Below, one piece after another: positions 23,331 through 35,300 of a stretch of 64,000 bases of DNA (position 1 is the stretch's first letter; each line of letters begins with the position of its first letter). The notes under the pieces were generated by a model, which was not told the origin of the DNA, did no database searches, and saw nothing but the letters and a program-made list of their open reading frames with translations. Source of the stretch: Caenorhabditis elegans (taxonomy: Eukaryota > Nematoda > Chromadorea > Rhabditida > Rhabditidae); assembly GCF_000002985.6 (NCBI RefSeq), contig NC_003283.11, forward strand, positions 7,936,001-8,000,000, read 5' to 3'. The translations under genes were made by a program, and so were the position numbers.

Positions 23331-25094
23331 ATGAGGCTGGACGCTGTCGCTTTTCTTATTTTCCTAGTTCCACTAGGACTTTGTGATGGATTTCAGCCTG
23401 TGTTTAGTAAGATCAGTGTACGGAAGAGTGATCAGGTGGGGCTTCAAGGATTGGTGTATATAATGAGTTGGATTTCTATTCAGAGATTGATGTCAACTAC
23501 AGAAGATCCTGATGCATACAGCAATTACGATCCATTTGATCTTGATGGTATGATTTTTTTTTTGAAAGTTTGAGTTAGGTGGTGAAAGTGTGAAGCAAAT
23601 CTTGCAATTTGCCGAGCACTTCAAAGTTATATGTCCAATTGGTAAAATTTGAAAGCAAAAGAACACCAATTATTTATAAGAACAAACTAATTTTCCCAGA
23701 TAGTTGTCAGCATAGAATATTTCAGATGCTTCATTTTTTTCCGATCTCTCCAACTCATCGAAACGTATCAAACTCCAGTTGGAAACTGCTCAATTCATTC
23801 AAAAATTCGGAGCTCAGGAACTTTTGAACATTATCTTGCATAAAGTTCAAAACGTGAACTTACCACAAAATTCAAAAGGAGCGATCAATGATTTTCTGGA
23901 TTTTGTGGAAGATGTCAGTTTAAAAAACTATTTATCTTGTAAAACTCCGTGTTTTCAGCTGATCTACAGTAATGCAGCTGAAAGAATTGAGAAGAAACTT
24001 CAGTCGGATTTAACGGGATCAAATGCTCAGAAAGCAAATAAAATTCATATGGGAGAAGCTACGAAAACGGTTTCCAAGGAAAGAATAGAATACGGTGATG
24101 AGAAGGATCACAGAAGAAGAGATGCTCCAGCATTGTCTCAAAATTCTGTACTTATTGAGGAAGATGATAATTATCCAGCTGTTCGCCAACCATTGGAGCC
24201 AACTAAGATGATGTTCATGTCACATAGTGAGCCAAATTTTCTAAGGGGCGATTATACGATTGGACGAGAAATTAAAAGATCTCCCACAAAACTGAGAAGG
24301 AGATCAAGATTGACAAAAGCCCAATTAGAAACGGTAAAATTTCTGAAAATACACAAGATTTAAAACATTTGTTTCAGGCAATTAAAAATGCAGAGAAAGA
24401 AGCTCGGATAGCGGAGATGGAGAAAATCTTAAAGCGACGAAAAGCTCAACTCAAAGAACGTAGAAGCGCAAGAAAACAGCGAGAACTGGCAATGAAAAAA
24501 AGAAGAGAATCGAGAAAACTTAGAATTACAAAAATTCAAGATGATAGTAGAAGTGTGAGAAGAAGCCCAGTTGGAAGAGTTACATTTAACGAAAAGGTTT
24601 GTTGATAATGTGTTATTTGAGTTTCCGTACTGTCATTCGGCATCTTGACAATTAAGTTTAATGTTTCAAAGTGGAATTGAAGTGACATTAGGGGTTTTGT
24701 TTAAATACACCTTAAACAATTTAAATAAATAGCTTGTTTTTTTTTAAATTTTAGATGTTCCAACTTCTCGAAGAGTACGGTATTAAATCATTCCGAGTTG
24801 AAACAGCTGACTACACTGTTCGTGCTTTTGCTGACCCAGAGAAGACCCGTTTTTCATCAATAAATCTACTTGATGTTCCCATGTACAACGACGCTATCCT
24901 TAAAAAACCAGAGAGACCTGCATTCATATATAGTGTAAGCACTCAATTTTGTTTGTAGATTCAATATTTTGAGTGTTAAATCTTTTCAGCGTACAATTCA
25001 AGCTCCAAAACAAAATTCTGAGGTGCGACTAAAACCGACAAAGAAGAGACTTCAGAAAAGGAGGAAAAACATCTACTTAGACAGGCTTCTTTAA
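23331..25094 (+). CDS. Unrecognised protein with signal peptide and highly basic C-terminal half
   Basis: Exons: 23331-23435, 23484-23547, 23726-23913, 23959-24333, 24378-24596, 24755-24934, 24990-25094, about 411 aa with consistent phases. The intron at 23914-23958 has no in-frame stop and could be retained, adding 15 codons. The N-terminus MRLDAVAFLIFLVPLGLCDG is a good signal peptide. It is followed by an acidic segment (TTEDPDAYSNYDPFDLD) and a helical region (LETAQFIQKFGAQELLNIIL). A long Lys/Arg/Glu-rich helix comes next (EARIAEMEKILKRRKAQLKE, then RKQRELAMKKRRESRKLR). The tail is KKRLQKRRKNIYLDRLL. The combination of secretion signal and nuclear-protein-like basic composition is odd. 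If the signal is not used, a nucleic-acid-binding role is conceivable. No family recognised. Confidence 0.75.
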
Positions 25095-25538
25095 AGTAAT
25101 AATTATTTTAAGTAATGTACATATTTCTAGGTAATAACAATAATAATTTAAAAGTGATTACCAAATGTTCTCTAAATAATTACCAAAAATTTGAAATTTT
25201 GATGATAAATGATAATTCCAATAAATTCATATTTGAGCAAATTTTAAAATGTAAATTTAATAAAAAACAATTGATGTAAACGGCTTTTTTTAATGAGAAA
25301 TACACAAATCTAGAAGAGAACTGGCATAATTGAATAATGCTGTGATTTTTGGTTTTGAAGAAAATCATTTGGTTCAAAAAGTGGTGTGAAATTATGAAAG
25401 AAATCGAAGGGATTGACTCGTGACAATATGAATACATTGGGGAAATTCAAAACCCGTGATTTAGAAGAAGATGTGTGCATGAGGAATTCAGTGAAATTGT
25501 TTGAGGAAAAAGTGGAATAATTAGAATTAAAATTAAAG
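25095..25538. other. Tail-to-tail spacer
   Basis: 3' flanks of two convergent genes. AATAAA occurs at about 25218 on the plus strand. Nothing else seen. Confidence 0.5.
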
Positions 25539-28500
25539 CTATACTGCTAAAGGTACATTTTCCATACGACTCATTTCTTGAATTGGATCGGGACTTGTTC
25601 GAGCGTCGTTTTGTTGGGAATTGATTGTGACGACTGTTCGACGTGGTTTCACTTTTCCAAATCGAGAACTGCAAGCACTTCTAATTAAACATTTTAGTAT
25701 TTCTAAGTTTCAAATGTTTCCAAAACTTACTTTGGAACTGGTGGTGGTGTATTTGGTGATGCAGCTGCATTTGATCCGGTTGCAGCGCCAGCTAAAAATT
25801 TAAAATTTGACAGTGGAATTAGGTGTAGAAAATTTTGAATTTGGACCATGGTTTTTGATAAAGATATTCATAAAGTCTATAAATTAAAAATATACGTTAA
25901 ATTATTCTCCGCAATTCGCTGCAAATTCTCAACCAACTTTAGAAGCTTCTTCCTTTTTTTTTTAATTTTTAAAGTTGGTTGAGAGGTTGCGGAGAATTGC
26001 AGAGTGAATATTTTCTATAAGTTATGAATGTTAAACCTCGCATTCAATTTTTTTTGCAATATATTGGAAGTTGCATAGTTATAGTTGTAATTTTTGTTTT
26101 CGAAATTTCACATTAAATGGAGCATTGTATGGAGCATTTTTAAATCCATTGATTTTTTTCAAATTTTGTAAATGCATTTTTCACATCGTCACTACAATTT
26201 TAGAGTTTTTTTTAACAATTTTTTTTCTTCGAAGTTATCAAACAGTGAGTCGAAATATTAATTTCGAACATTTTTTTTTACAAAAATCTGAAAATCCAAC
26301 CATTGAAAACACTTACTTTTGTTTTCTGTGTTCAAACTTCGATTAGTTGATTGTGTCCTATTTAATCGGAAGCTTCCACCAGTACTTCTATGCGACAAAA
26401 TTCGTCCGAGTCGTTGATGATTCTGGCCATCAGAATTTGAACTATCATTTCGTTTTCGTCGAATTGATTGTGCTCTGAATAAGTATTTTTAATCCGAATC
26501 AAACATCAAAAAGCTTACCTAGCAAATGTGATCAATGACGAATCATCGTCAATTAGATTTTCTGGGTGTTGACTTAAATATCGTTTCCATAATGCATCCG
26601 TAATTTCTGTACAGAACATTACGCCAGCATGAAGAGCAATCATTCGGAGGACAAGAACGCCGTCGACCTGAACTCCCATTTTTCTTGCGAATTCGAAAAT
26701 CATTCTTAAAAAATGACCAACTAACCTTTAAATATGTCCTGAGAAAATGTTCAACTTGTTTTCGCTTCTCTTTCCTAAATAACTCTGGCTTATCAGGGTC
26801 CGATGTGAGCTCAAGATGACGGAGCACAAAACGAAAGCGATCCCTATGAAACATTGATATACTAAACCAATAGAGCATGTCTAATGTCGATGCGACAAAT
26901 AAAAGAGTGAACCACAGCCAGATTAAAATGAAAATCTTCTCGTTGAAAATATTTATGACCAGAACACATTGTACAGAATGTCGTTGATTATTTCCAAGTA
27001 CACGAACTTCAAAATCGCACTGAAAATATTTTTGCAAGAGTTTAAAGGCATTTTTTAGAGTTGAACATACCAGTGTAACTCGAGGAAAGTTGCCAGACTC
27101 GATCCAAGTTCTTCCAAAAAGCAAGTCTCGTAGCACTCCAAGTCCATATATTGAATATTCGTCGGTTTCGAGAAACTTGTTGACGAGAACCAAGTTGGTG
27201 AGGATATTGCCCACGTACATTATTTTTGTCGCCTGAAAATATAACTTTTGGTAAATAAATATATCGAGTCATTTAACTTTTCAAGTTTTTTAAAGCCACT
27301 GCATTTGCATAAACTATACAATTTTTTTAGCAAGAATGAGCTATAAAACTTTATAAAAATTAAAAACGATTCGTGGCTTTAGTTTTCACAAAACTATATT
27401 TTTCTAAAACGTTTTGTCTCCTAATATCACATTTTGTCGCAAAACAAATTTACTTGCACTTGGAAAAACGTGATTTTATACACTTTTTTACAAATTTTGA
27501 AATAGTTATAAGGATAGTTTGGACTGAAGCCTCAAATTCTCAGAAAACTAAAAAATCAAATTCCCTGCTCGGCGGTAATTTTTGTTTGATAATAATCTTT
27601 ACATTTCAAGATTTTTGCGTTTATTCGAGGCGATGAAAGATGTCTCTTTTTTTGCACTGGATCAACGGGTCCAGATTATTTTTATCTCTGGTTTTTGAGT
27701 AATTTTTGCCAATTTGTTCAAAGTTTTGATTAACCAACAACTTACCAAATAACAACTTACCAAATACATTCCAGTGACATAACTCTCGTAGTACCTCATA
27801 TTGAAGCACTTGAATACTCGATGCAACGTGTATTGTGTCCGTGACGTTGCCGTATGTTGATACCTGATTATAAAATGATTTTAATTTTTAACGGATGTGT
27901 GGAATGTTTAATCATCAAAAACCCCCTAGCTCATATCAATTTCGGATTAAAATTTTAACAAATTACAAATCAACAAGAAATGTTTCGTCATGGATTAAAT
28001 ACTCACCTCAATGCGGATTCAATATGTCTTGATAGGCTCTCAATCGTTCTTATCCGATAATCTGGCTCTATGTTTTCTTTCTCTGTGGCCATTTGAACTA
28101 TGTCATTCAGTCGAATACCTGAACAAATCGATGTAAACATTTGAAATTCAAAATGTTGGGAAAAAAAGATCTATGAAAAAAGCTGAAGATTAAGCTAATT
28201 GTAAATGGCCTCAGTTTGATTGTGAAACAATTTTAGGAGAGTATTTAATATTTTGATGGCACAGAATATAATTTTCTAATTTTCTGACCGCAATTTGATG
28301 GATTCATAGTTGGCTTTCGTCGTTAAAATTTTTGTAGTTTCCTAGTCTAAACAGTTTTTTTGTCTTTTTTTGTTTTGTTCTATCTTTTCAAAAAATGTGT
28401 TTATGAGGAAGTTTCTCGTTGAAAATCTATGTTCTTATTATAGTTCTAAACAAAAAAATAACCTACCGGATTTATCGCTCATAAGCCTCCACATTAGACA

Positions 28501-29279
28501 TGGAATGTAATAGAGAAATGCTTGGAGTAATAGAAAAAACGGCACCCATTGATAATATGATATTTGTCGATATTCCCTTTCACTGATATCTACTGGAATA
28601 TCTTGATCAATGGGCACCCAGTAGGTGTTCTGTGCCCAACAGTACATTTCTGTGTATGCCTCCCAACTGGCTGTAAACTGTGCAGGCACCCAACATTCCA
28701 GAGGTCGACCACCAAATTGTTTGAAACTAACAAGCACTGCCATCATAATAAGAAACGATGATGTGTAAAAGTAGGAGAGCCTGTCCACAAAATCGTCGTC
28801 CTTCCGGTAGTGCAGGAAGGAGAGCGCACTGCAAATAGAAGATGAGAAGCAGATTATTGCTATTATTTGTTGAAAATTGATTTCGAAGCGGAAGAATATT
28901 TATTTGATTTGTTGGAGGGAAAACGTTAATATGCAAAAAAATTAATGCAAAAATTATAAGTCTGAGATGTGCTTAAATCTTGGAATTTCCTCGCTAGAGA
29001 TCTCTAGTTCAGTAAATGTTCTTTGATAAATTGAACTATTGAAAAACATGCCCGAAATAATATTAAAACGTTATCACACATTTTGGATCAATATCACAAT
29101 TTTCTATAATGCTAATGAAAAATTCAATATTTTTAGTTTTTGATTTACTAATGAAGGTATTATTCATTTTTGTTGTCTTATGACCACCAGAAGTTACTAT
29201 GGCAAACATATCAGTTTGAAGGTTAAGTTTGAAACCTAAGTATCCAAAAATCTCACCTGAACATATTCTGGAGCACCAT
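25539..29279 (-). CDS. che-7: Innexin gap-junction protein CHE-7 (INX-4)
   Basis: Innexin, the invertebrate gap-junction channel subunit at the plasma membrane. Ten exons join with matching phases: 29257-29279, 28467-28828, 28007-28118, 27761-27863, 27071-27232, 26726-27019, 26519-26667, 26317-26474, 25731-25791, 25539-25680; about 521 aa. It starts MVLQNMFSALSFLHYRKDDD. TM1 is followed by extracellular loop 1 with two cysteines (LECWVP, EMYCWAQ). The innexin signature YYQWVPFFLLLQAFLYY lies in TM2. Loop 2 has two cysteines (CDFEVRVLGNNQRHSVQC). TM4 is IFILIWLWFTLLFVASTLD. The long cytoplasmic tail has Ser/Arg-rich and Pro-rich (NTPPPVPK) segments and ends MENVPLAV. I assign the symbol from recognition of the sequence and its linkage to let-413; che-7 is known from neuronal electrical coupling work in worms. 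Tandem donors occur at exon 4. Confidence 0.88.
25905..26008. repeat. Intronic inverted repeat in che-7
   Basis: Left arm attctccgcaattcgctgca...ctcaaccaactttag and right arm aaagttggttgagaggttgc...ggagaattgc are reverse complements with one internal gap, separated by about 25 bp rich in T. It is predicted to fold into a hairpin in the intron before exon 8 of che-7. Confidence 0.7.
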
Positions 29280-29335
29280 GGCTCCAACTTCGACGACAGC
29301 TGCGTGGTGATACCCTGATGACTCGCGACCCTGTC
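29257..29335 (-). promoter_or_regulatory. che-7: Splice-acceptor-bounded 5' exon of che-7
   Basis: A consensus acceptor (GATTTCAG) precedes 29335, 56 nt upstream of the che-7 ATG. It can serve as the SL trans-splice site. Alternatively it is an internal acceptor, because the 56 nt are open in frame with the ATG (reading QGRESSGYHHAAVVEVGA). See the finding on upstream exons. Confidence 0.55.
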
Positions 29336-32300
29336 CTGAAATCAGTGGATGTTGTCTCTGCAGTCTCCTAGTGATAAGAAACTCTGACTCCGCCTACTCT
29401 TCTTTTAAGCTCATCACTCACTCTGCCCCTCTCCCTACCCCTACGTTTTATTTATTTTCTCTCATTTTTGTGCCCCCAGTTTAAAATATGTACTAGTGGC
29501 TGTGTCTCGACGATTCCAGAACGCCGAAGAAGCGTGTCCTCCACCGGTACCACGTCTGTTCATTCAGAGCAAAGAGCCACTGCTCCGTCTTCTTCCCGTT
29601 CTTTGTTTCTTCGTATTTTTCCTTTCCTTCTTCACCCGGCCTCTCTATAATTTGTATCTAAACAGAGAACGTCTGAATAAACGCAAAAAATCGATTTTAT
29701 AGCGGAACAGATATACTAGAAAAAAGTTCAACATTTAGAGTGTAAACAGCAAAAATAAAGTAGAGTTATCATATAAAAATAAAATTAAAAGTAAACCCTT
29801 TCTACCAATTGAAGTTTGTTTTCTGGCATAATTTTTTTTAATGATTGAAATTGAATTGCGTGAGATCTTAAATTATAAAACTATGTTATTTGAACTACAT
29901 AACAGTTTTTTAAAGTTTTGATTTCTTTTTTTTGGTTTTAGTGTTGAACTTTTAAATTTTCAGTTTAAACACCTAAAAACTCACTTTTACCAGAGGCTCT
30001 GGAAACCGGTCGCATATCAAATTATAGTAAAAAAATAAATGTTGAAAAATTGTGTTTCTCTATTGATTTGCAGAGTGTAGGGAAGCGCTTGATATATTGA
30101 AAGTATGCATCGCGGTGTTAGTGTCTCAGTCTAACTTCCGGAAGAAACGAAAGGCATATCTACATATACACATGATATTTCTCGGAGAGCTACACCACGA
30201 CCACTATTTAGAGTTAGAGGTAGATGGAGACAAAAATGGAATGAGTATTTAGTTGGTGTGAGTTATGTAATTGAAATTGTTGTGCTTTTTGGTTTATGTT
30301 TTCTTTACAAATATTCTTGAATAAAAGTTAATTGGAACATGGGGATACACAAAACAGCAGAACAATCCTCATCGAGAACTTATCTTCTTCAAAATATGGT
30401 TTTTTGAATTTTGTACAACACCCGTGTCAATTTTTATTTTGGCCTAGACTCTCAAACAAGCTGTAATTTTTTCAAGTGGTGTACAAAATATTTTTAATTG
30501 TTAAAAAGATGTGATGTAAATGGAGAATCTACAAACGGAAGGTGTTCGTGTCAGAACACACATCTAGAATGAAAGTAGAAAAAATCTGATCGAGAATTCA
30601 TGAATGAATGGAGGTGCAGAAGAAGAGGAGGAGGAGAGACAAAAGTTTGAAAAAACTAAGATTTTTATGGGAACATGTTTCCCACTTAAGATGGGAACGT
30701 CTAAAAAATAAACAATTGCTTCAAGCATGACTCTGAAGAATTAAAATTTGTAAGCATCTACTCAATTTTCCGAAATAATGAGAATATATTTGATGCAAAA
30801 AACATGTCTACTTGATTTCAGAAACTTACAAATTGATTTTGAAAGATCCAATACTGCGACACTTTTAGTGTACGAAAGGGTCTTATAAAATAAAAAGTAA
30901 TTTTATGAAGTCATTCTAAAATTTTGGCCTTTGAGTTATTTGGTATTTGGTATTGGAACCTCATGTAGACTTCAAATTTAAACATTTCAAAAATGTACGG
31001 AAAACCTGATGAAAATTCTCGCAAAGTGGTTTCTATTCTGATTGTTCGATAAAAATCAGAAAATGTGACCGATACCAAAAAGGATAACACAACTTAAGTA
31101 AAGTCCACGATGTCTTCTTTTGAAAAGTTCTGAAGACAACGTGGAAGCTCTCCCTCATTTCCTTATTTCTCATACTCACAAACATGAAAGATGGCAAAAG
31201 TATTAATTGGAGAGGAGCCTCCGTAGTGTGCTTCGGCTTCTTTTATTGAAGTCTTCGAAGTGTCCGACATTGATCCGAAGTGTGACGGCGACAACGACCA
31301 CTTGAAGACGGCGAAAAACTTAGAGGCGCCCCGGTCGGAGCAAAAGAAGACGCAAAAAGGGGCAAAAAGGGAAGGTTCCAATTCAAGTGCAAAAGGCGGG
31401 AAAGACTTGACACGGGGCACACCACGACTTTTAATATATCAGCAAAAAATGGAGAAGAGTTGTAGAAGGTATAAGAAAAAGGCAAAAATGCGGAAGACAA
31501 GAAGTGAAGGACCTCAATGAAGGACTACTCGGCTGGAAACTATTCGAGCTTGAAAAGACGGCAAATGCTCCCGAACAAACTAATTGCATATAGATGCACT
31601 CACAAAGTGCATAGCACTTTTTAAATCATTTTGTTCCTTTTTATTTTTCACACGGGCAGCTTCAACAAAAATGAACGCGAAAAGTTGTTCGATGCTTCAA
31701 ACTTTTCATCGGTATTTCAGCTAAAGTGTTTGAAAACAATTGAGAAAGATGGAGGATAAGAGTTTCCGGTTTAAGATCCAAAGAAACAGAAAAGTAACAA
31801 AAAAGTTGAAAACAAAGCGCGAAAAGTGTCAATTTTTCCAAACCCAGACATAGAGATAGGTGTGGGTTGAAAATGATTTAGAGACGCAGGCACAAATTAA
31901 CTTTCGTTGCAGCTGGCTTCGAAGTTCATGTCATTTTCAACTGAGATTTATGAGTTAGAGCATATTTTCATTCAAATATTTGAAATAACATAACCATTTT
32001 TAAGATATACAAAAAAGGTTTCCCTGCCGGGAAGACAATTACTGCACAGGTCGAGTTGTAATATATTTTTCCATATTAACGCACGTTGCCTAGACACTTT
32101 AGTGACTGCGTAGAAATTAACTGAACTTTTTGATACTTTACTGAATAACATTTTAACTAGAAACTTGTGAAGTTATGAAAAAAACTCAAAACTCATTCTA
32201 AAATGATTTGTATTTAAATAATGCAATATTTGACAATTCATAAGATTGATTGAATATTGTACTGCAAAAAGGTTCCATTCGTCAATCATAGGAATGGGTA

Positions 32301-35300
32301 GATCGACCATTTTGGTAATTTCCGGTTGCCTCAAAGTATTCTTCAGTTGGTAAAATCCCAATCAGACATAACTTTAACGTTTGCCAAATTCACATTACAA
32401 TAACATGATTGTATTTTTTAAGTTTGAAATTGTTGCCCTTTTTCTTATTTTTGAACACCAAGAGAACTAACTAAGCTAGATGGACAAAATCTCAAAAAAA
32501 CTATCTAAACTTTGAAGACAAAATTTGAATTAAAAATTACCAAGCGAGACAGTTTTGTTGGTAGTTTGATCTTGAAAAGTTTACCAATGATCCGTTGTAT
32601 TACGTGTAATTTTATCCACATTTTCCCTCCACTTACATCCCGTTTTTTGTCTACCAATCCAGCCTGCCAAATACACAAAAACGTGTCAATATATCCCCCT
32701 CATATTCTGAGTTCTAAATATCCACGCTTCTCCCGCCACCTTCTCGAATTACCGAACAACAAATAATCAAAAATGTGAAATGAGATTCTTTGAAACGTTG
32801 TTTTTCGTGCAAATCATTAAAATTTGTCAGATTCTCACCTTTTTTCTGTCGGCGACCACCGTTTTTTAGCGTAGATTGGTGTTGTTGAGCAGATGGCATT
32901 CCAACTGAAAATAATATATACAGAAGGAAGTTTAATATTTGGAAAATATTGATTATTAGGAGTCATTGAAGTATTAAAAACCCGAGGAACTGAAAAACAT
33001 TTAAATAATGGTCTAACGTTTAAAAAAGTATACGTTCTAGGAGGTAAGATTGTACACCTTGTCCCACATTACTTTATGATAAAAAAGTATTCGTTTGGGA
33101 AAGTTTGGTAAGTATTCCAAGGTAAACTTTTTGCAATTTCAAGATCAAACTCACTTTATTTACCATTCTTTGTTCTATTAGTTCGTCGACTGGCACATTT
33201 TCTGAAAAAAAAATCGATAAATTAGATCGTATAGTACCTCAATGTTTACAGCTCGAAATGTAAGAAAAACCGAACGGGCCGAAGTAAAATGAAGAAGAAA
33301 ACGACAAAGAGCAAAATATAATGACAGCTTCACTTCTGCTTTTTCTTATTTTCAGTTTTTCATTTTCACCCAGCGACCGTCATACGAAAACAATAATCAA
33401 AGGAAAAAAGAAGACGTCGAGAAAAGGAAAAAAGACAAATGAAGAGAAGCGGATATTCATATTCAACCAGTCGAAAAATAGAAAACCTATGGAAAAAACT
33501 GGAAAAGATGCTGAAAGTGACGGAGGCTTGAAAACTCGGGAAAATCTTGCATATCTAGTCTTCCGTTTCATTAGATCTGCTTTGAATAAAGAGCAGATGG
33601 AATGATTTCTTGATTTTCTGATTTTCAAAAGATAATGTCACCTAAAGTGTTGGCAACCTGCCAGCTCCTTTGCCACTTTACCAATATTTGCAAATCTTCG
33701 GGCGATATAGAGTCGAGAGGTGCATTCATAATGAATTGGAAAGCAGTAAAGAGACGATTGACGAGATGAAGTTTCTTGAGGAAGAGGTGATGAAAAGAGA
33801 GGAAATGGAATGAAAAAAAGAAGTTGATCTAAGAGTTTAGTCAACGGGAAACATGACGATGAGGGATTCCCGGACAAGAAAGTAAAAAGAAGTATAAATA
33901 ATTGATGGAAGGGGGTATAAGATCATAGATGATATTTATTCTAAGATCAATTAATTTCCAACTATTGAATGTGAATAAACTTAAAATAGGTTCACTATTA
34001 GTGTTTTTAACTCATATTTTGTTCAAACCTATAACTTCACTCATGCCTCTGTATCAGAAGTCTAATTACAATGTTGAATTTTTAATGAAGGGGTATAGTA
34101 AAAATATGCACTTATTTTCTGTTATTTATTTGGTATTTATTGTTTAAAATTCAAAGATGGCAATACAAAAATTGCTAAAATTGATTGAAACTATTTGATG
34201 AATTTTTTTGTCTAATGTTTTATACGTTTGCTGATACGTTGTGATTTAAAGAAGTTCAAAAAGATGAGCTAGGAAAAAATCTTTATAAATAATTTTTGAC
34301 TTTTAAAGTCTTCAAATCAGTTTTAAACTAATATTCAGAAGTCTACATTTTTTATACTGATCAATGGAACATTTTTCATGCATGTTGCGGCTTGAAAAAT
34401 CTGTGCATTTTGATTTTTATAACGAAATCCACAAGGTTAATGAAATCAATTATAAATCGTTGAAATTGCGCTGCACTAGAATTACCCAGAAACATTTTGG
34501 GAATTAATCAATTTTTCTCTGAATCAACCGCCAAAAATAGAGTTTATCATGTGCTCTTCCGGAACAAAATTGCACAAGATTTGAAGATGATTAAAGCACA
34601 TTCAATAAAAATATTCGTAAAAGATACTACACTCTCGTTGTATGTCGATTATTCATTCGAGGTCAGAGTAATAGAATATTGAAGAGTCAATCTAGTTACT
34701 ACATTCCGTTTTCCAAGAAAGCCGTCTCATTTCCATTAGATTCAGGTGACGCCAATAGTTAGTTTTTCAAAGAAAACTTTTTATGGGTTTCCAGGTTTTC
34801 ACTGGAACATGGTGTTACCAAGTTTTTCGGCTTGACCCCTTTTTCCTCTTCGAATGCATACCGGTTACTATTGAGTTTGTCAAAAATTGTTTCAACTTTC
34901 AGACTATAGAATAACATTTTGATAGCACAAAGATCCACCAAGAATGGAAACGGAATAGTAAACGATACAATACTTACTGGAACATAAACTAATTTTGCAT
35001 AATTTTGCTAAATTTCTTTTAATTTTGAACGGTTCTAATTTTCAAAGCTCCTTTTTGTATAAATTTTTATTTGAAAGTTGAAAGTTACAACATAAGAAAC
35101 AGTTATGGTATTTGTTCCTTTTCGACCAAAGCAAAATACTTTGGGTCAGGCTATTAATTTTTGAAGTAACTCCTTTTTAAACAGAATTTTCTAGATTTTC
35201 TAGTGAGTAGTATACTACTGCTATCGAGTCCACCGCCAGAAAGAAAATACTCGAAACGTGAGAAATCCTCGGAAGAGAGGGGATTGAGTTGAAGAGAGAC

